Source: Bradyrhizobium sp.
GTDB lineage: Bacteria > Pseudomonadota > Alphaproteobacteria > Rhizobiales > Xanthobacteraceae
Assembly (NCBI GenBank): GCA_028290305.1
Contig: JAQGKC010000460.1
Coordinates: 1-9,078, forward strand
Length of the DNA: 9,078 nt
Reading direction: 5' to 3'
Shown here: positions 6,241 through 9,078 of the stretch, in pieces
Layout: every line of letters begins with the position of its first letter
Numbering within the stretch: position 1 is the first letter of the stretch
Translations under genes and position numbers: made by a program
The notes under the pieces: generated by a model
Databases searched by the model: none
What the model saw: only the letters and a program-made list of their open reading frames with translations
What the model was told of the DNA's origin: nothing

Positions 6241-6272
6241 AAAAGAAGGCCGGTGGCCCAAAGCCACCGGCC
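6241..6272 (-). terminator. rho-independent terminator, leftward, with no obvious gene
   Basis: GGCCGGTGGC (6248-6257) and GCCACCGGCC (6263-6272) are exact 10-bp inverted copies with a 5-nt loop. Read leftwards the stem is followed at once by TTCTTTT (plus AAAAGAA at 6241-6247), the classic layout of an intrinsic terminator. Rightwards no T-tract follows. It would stop a leftward transcript starting between 6280 and 6646, but no sound gene is visible there. Confidence 0.75.
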
Positions 6273-6646
6273 CGAATGCCTAAGCCAAACGAAACCGACA
6301 GGGAGGAGGTCTGGGTTCGTGGTGATCGACGAAGCGAACCGGGCCATAACGGCACGGCTCCTAATTAGCTCGCATCGATCCTGCGCAGACAGATAGAGCG
6401 TGTGCGCTTTCAGATAAAACTGCTTGCGCGAGATTGCGGTGTTTGGTTCGAGCTTGCGCCGATTGGGCGATCGGTTCGCGCCCTTGGCCAACGGCTGGCC
6501 CTGACTCTCGATGGGCGGCCCCGCGCGGCGCAACTTCGATCCAGGGAACCGCATCCGTAGGGCCCGCTGAGGGCGCAATCGAATTGCCAATTTTCCTCCA
6601 AAATGTTCTAATCTTGCTCGCTGGAGGGACCCGGGACGCTCCGCGA

Positions 6647-6889
6647 ATGATGCGTAACCAGATCGCGAATTTCTGGAATTCAGCGGCGCAGTTTTTCCTC
6701 AGCGGCGTTGCGCTGGCATTGGGGACCTTGGTTTTGTATTGGCTTCGCGTCGACCTCGCCTCGGCCGCCTTCGGCTATTTGATTGTGATCGTGCTGCTCT
6801 TCTTGATCGGCCGCTCAGCTTGCAGAAATGTTGGGCCTGATAGGACGTTTCAATTTACCCCGCCCGCCTACAGGCGCGCGGCGCCGTGA
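6647..6889 (+). pseudogene. truncated N-terminal membrane fragment of a DUF4118-type sensor kinase
   Basis: An open frame from ATG 6647 (a second ATG follows at once) to TGA 6887-6889 encodes 80 residues. It has two hydrophobic helices at about 14-32 and 39-55. The text LALGTLVLYWLRVDLASAAF followed by GYLIVIVLLFLIG closely resembles the first two helices of DUF4118 sensor kinases. After the second helix the match stops, and the rest (RSACRNVGP onward) is Arg/Pro-rich with no homology that I see. No PAS or kinase part follows in this frame. There is no proper ribosome site near the ATG. It lies just before a complete-looking kinase gene that has its own four-helix domain, so it looks like the stump of a second, related kinase. 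A small expressed two-helix membrane protein cannot be excluded. Confidence 0.5.
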
Positions 6890-6944
6890 CAGGACTCGGC
6901 AGCCGTCAACAGTCCCATCAACTTAAGCGGGATGAGCAAGGAGA

Positions 6945-9078
6945 ATGACTAAACCTGGTCTCCCTCAACGGTGGCCAAAGCCACCGACGATCTCTTACTA
7001 TGCAATGGCGGCTTTGTCGGTCGCCGTGGCGATAATTGCTGCGGGACTTATAACACATTTACTGCATGCTGAGCCCATCGCATCGTCGATGCTTTGCGCC
7101 GTTATTTTCGCTGCGTGGTTTGGAGGCTTCGGCCCGGCATTGTTGGCGATTGCACTCGCCCTTTCAGCTTTCCATTATTACTTGGTGCCCCCAATCAATT
7201 CATTTACTTGGAAGGATAATTTATTCGATCTGGATATTTCGGAGGTGCCGCGTCTGATCCTGTTTTCCATTACATCTCTCTTTGTTGCATTCGTGATCTC
7301 GGCGCAAAGGAAAGCAACAGAAGATCTTCGGCGTTCGGGCGATGACCTGCGGGTAGCGATGGAGCATCAAAAGCGGATTGAATCCGCGCGCCTGCATAGC
7401 GAAATGTATCTGACCGAAGCGCAGAAATTGAACCGTACCGGAAGCCTTGGATGGAATGTCTCCAGCGGAGAAATCTTCTGGTCAGACGAAACCTTCCGAA
7501 TCTTCCAGTGTGATCGAACGACGAAACCGACTGTGGAATTCATCGTCCAGCGTACCCACCCGGAAGATCGCGCTGCTGTGCAAAAGACCATCGATCATGC
7601 CTCCAGCGCCGGAGAGGATTTCGATCATGAATATCGACTGCTGACGCCGGACGGCTCGGTGAAATATATCCACGCCGTAGCCCGCGCGATCAGAGATGCA
7701 GCGGGTAGCATTGAATTTCTCGGGGCGGTAACGGATGTTACGGTTGCAAAGGAAGCGGAGCGTAAGCTGAGACGCAGCGAGGCGTATTTGGCGGAAGCCC
7801 AGCGTTTGAGTCATACAAGCAGCTGGGCCTGGGATGTGCGCAGTCGAGAGTTCGTGTATCGGTCGCCCGAAGTGTACAACCTGTTTGGGCTCGATCCGAA
7901 AAAGGACGCTGTGTCACCGCAACCCTTCCAGGACCGTATTCTCCCCGAGGACAGGGACCGGGTTATCGAAATGGCGCAGCAGGCTGTTCGAGAGAAAGCG
8001 GACTTCGAAGTCGATTTTCGCATAGCGCTTCCGGACGGTTCGGTAAGATACGTACATTCCGTGGGACACCCTCTCGTCGGTGGTGACGGTGAAGTGATCG
8101 AGCTGGTTGGTACGCACATCGATGTCACCGAGCAGCACCTCGCAAACGAGACGCTGCAAAAGGCCTTTGACGAAATCAAGAAATCCGAGGATCGGCTTCG
8201 GCTGGTCATCGATACGATCCCGACGCTGGTCTGGCGCGCCGGACCGGAAGGGATCCCCGACTTTCTTAATCAACCAGCCCTCGACTACACCGGCCTCTCA
8301 TTGGACCAAACCGAAACCGGTTGGCCTCGCGCTTTTCATCCTGACGACAAGAAGGGCATGTTGCAGAAGTGGAGCGCAATACGGGAGTCCGGTATGCGGG
8401 GCGGGCTTGAAGCTCGGCTTCGGCGCTTCGATGGTGAATATCGCTGGTTTTTGTTCCGCGCCGAGCCGCTGCGCGATGAGTTGGGTAACATTGTCAAATG
8501 GTACGGGTCGTCTACCGACATCGAGGACCGCAAGCGGACCGAGGTGGCGCTTCGCGAGAGCGAGCAGCGCTTTCGCGACTATGCCGAGACGGCCTCCGAC
8601 TGGCTCTGGGAGACTGGGCCGGACCACCGGGTCACCCGCATATCGGACCACCTCAGCGCCGTTGGCATCTCGCCCTCGAGCCTCATTGGCCTGGCTCGCT
8701 GGGATCTCGCAACTGATGTCGAATCGGAGCCCGAAAAATGGCGGCTGCACCGGGCGATGCTCGACGCACATCAGCCGTTTCGCGATTTCGTGTACAGTAC
8801 CGCAAGCAGAACTGGATCTACGATTTACGTTCATTCAAGCGGCAAGCCATTTTTCGACACGAACAGCAATTTCCTCGGCTATCGGGGCACTGGCACCGAT
8901 ATTACTGCAACGATCCGCGCAGATCATGCCGAGCGGGCGCTTCGCGAGGCGCAGGCGGAACTTGCGCATGTAACGCGTGTGACGACGCTGGGCGAACTGA
9001 CGGCCTCCATCGCCCATGAAGTGAACCAGCCGCTCGCCGCCGTTGTCGCCAACGCCGAGGCCTGTCTGCGCTGGCTTG
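6945..9078 (+). CDS. multi-PAS membrane sensor histidine kinase (3' end beyond window)
   Basis: A single frame from ATG 6945 to the window end (711 codons, no stop). Residues 22-120 hold about four membrane helices with the [14 protein letters not shown] and YLVPP features of a DUF4118-like domain. About 120-160 is a helical linker. Four PAS modules follow at about 158-268, 281-397, 412-530 and 540-658. The first three have HPED/LPED/HPDD turns and DGS/DGE strands ending in a D(V/I)T or DIE segment; the fourth is more divergent (ASDWLWE). The HisKA domain starts near 675, and [20 protein letters not shown] carries the phospho-acceptor His691. This H-box is of the FixL/DctB type. The ATP-binding domain lies beyond the window. 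An upstream in-frame stop at 6933 makes ATG 6945 the first possible start, but AAGGAG sits only 1 nt before it, which is unusually close. M21 (7005) is an alternative without a ribosome site. The signal sensed and the partner regulator are unknown, and a heme-type PAS is not evident. Confidence 0.93.
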   Translation, partial: MTKPGLPQRWPKPPTISYYAMAALSVAVAIIAAGLITHLLHAEPIASSMLCAVIFAAWFGGFGPALLAIALALSAFHYYLVPPINSFTWKDNLFDLDISEVPRLILFSITSLFVAFVISAQRKATEDLRRSGDDLRVAMEHQKRIESARLHSEMYLTEAQKLNRTGSLGWNVSSGEIFWSDETFRIFQCDRTTKPTVEFIVQRTHPEDRAAVQKTIDHASSAGEDFDHEYRLLTPDGSVKYIHAVARAIRDAAGSIEFLGAVTDVTVAKEAERKLRRSEAYLAEAQRLSHTSSWAWDVRSREFVYRSPEVYNLFGLDPKKDAVSPQPFQDRILPEDRDRVIEMAQQAVREKADFEVDFRIALPDGSVRYVHSVGHPLVGGDGEVIELVGTHIDVTEQHLANETLQKAFDEIKKSEDRLRLVIDTIPTLVWRAGPEGIPDFLNQPALDYTGLSLDQTETGWPRAFHPDDKKGMLQKWSAIRESGMRGGLEARLRRFDGEYRWFLFRAEPLRDELGNIVKWYGSSTDIEDRKRTEVALRESEQRFRDYAETASDWLWETGPDHRVTRISDHLSAVGISPSSLIGLARWDLATDVESEPEKWRLHRAMLDAHQPFRDFVYSTASRTGSTIYVHSSGKPFFDTNSNFLGYRGTGTDITATIRADHAERALREAQAELAHVTRVTTLGELTASIAHEVNQPLAAVVANAEACLRWL
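6969..6986. repeat. hairpin in the first codons of the kinase gene
   Basis: CGGTGGC (6969-6975) and GCCACCG (6980-6986) are exact inverted copies with a CAAA loop, covering codons 9-14 of the sensor kinase. The core is nearly the same as the terminator stem at 6248-6272 (GGTGGC, a CAAA-containing loop, GCCACC). It has no T-tract on either strand. In mRNA it would begin 22 nt after the A of the start codon. Confidence 0.6.

Larger units (their letters stand above)
5981..6646. other. 666-bp stretch without a convincing gene
   Basis: The left 130 bp should hold the promoter of the sulfite-oxidase-like gene, including a 14-bp palindrome at 6081-6094. A strong leftward terminator sits at 6248-6272. 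On the minus strand a frame is open from about 6590 to 6210, with a stretch reading RKQFYLKAHTLYLSAQ near its middle. It runs straight through the terminator hairpin, has no good ribosome site and matches nothing I know, so I read it as a decayed gene at best. No tRNA, IS end or rRNA was seen. Confidence 0.5.

Noticed and set aside
8107..8973. Plus-strand 288-codon frame and several minus-strand frames inside the kinase region
   Set aside because: The kinase frame carries four PAS modules and an H-box without a break from 6945 to the end. The others have no motifs.

Overview
The window looks like a chromosomal segment of a Bradyrhizobium-type alphaproteobacterium (Nitrobacteraceae). The reasons are a hemA product of the 409-residue alphaproteobacterial ALA synthase type, a DUF4118-like multi-PAS sensor kinase with a HEVNQP H-box, strong GC bias in the conserved genes, and several very small Cys-rich ORFs of a kind I associate with that genus. 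The genus is inferred from protein character, not from a search.

Layout. Almost everything from 1 to 5980 reads leftwards (minus strand). From right to left: a cytosolic sulfite-oxidase-fold molybdoenzyme (5980-4877); a 400-bp low-quality stretch with a 12-bp tandem repeat (4757-4850) and a frameshifted remnant (4472-about 4650); a Cys-pair ORF (4475-4113) with a 61-residue zinc-finger-like gene nested in it (4314-4129); a small exported Cys protein (4058-3657) joined by an ATGA overlap to a 62-residue Cys-rich protein (3660-3472); 5-aminolevulinate synthase hemA (3232-2003); a monofunctional heme catalase (1791-283); and the first 52 codons of a MIP/aquaporin channel (157-1). The right third reads rightwards: 666 bp without a convincing gene (5981-6646), holding a strong leftward terminator hairpin, then a truncated two-helix kinase-type membrane fragment (6647-6889), then a large PAS-repeat sensor histidine kinase (from 6945) that runs off the window at its H-box.

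How the genes may work together. HemA makes the first heme precursor, catalase needs heme to destroy H2O2, and some MIP channels pass H2O2. These three lie in a row on one strand, so a heme-supply/peroxide-handling neighbourhood is a reasonable inference. The hemA leader carries several repeats that could be operators, and a small hairpin touching its Shine-Dalgarno sequence.

The least familiar part is 3472-4660. A two-gene module (secreted Cys protein, then a cytosolic CxxC mini-protein starting at ATGA) is present once intact. A second copy has its exported half broken by what looks like a one-base deletion, while its mini-protein half is still open. Three small CxxC proteins therefore sit within 1 kb. 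Their function is unknown to me.
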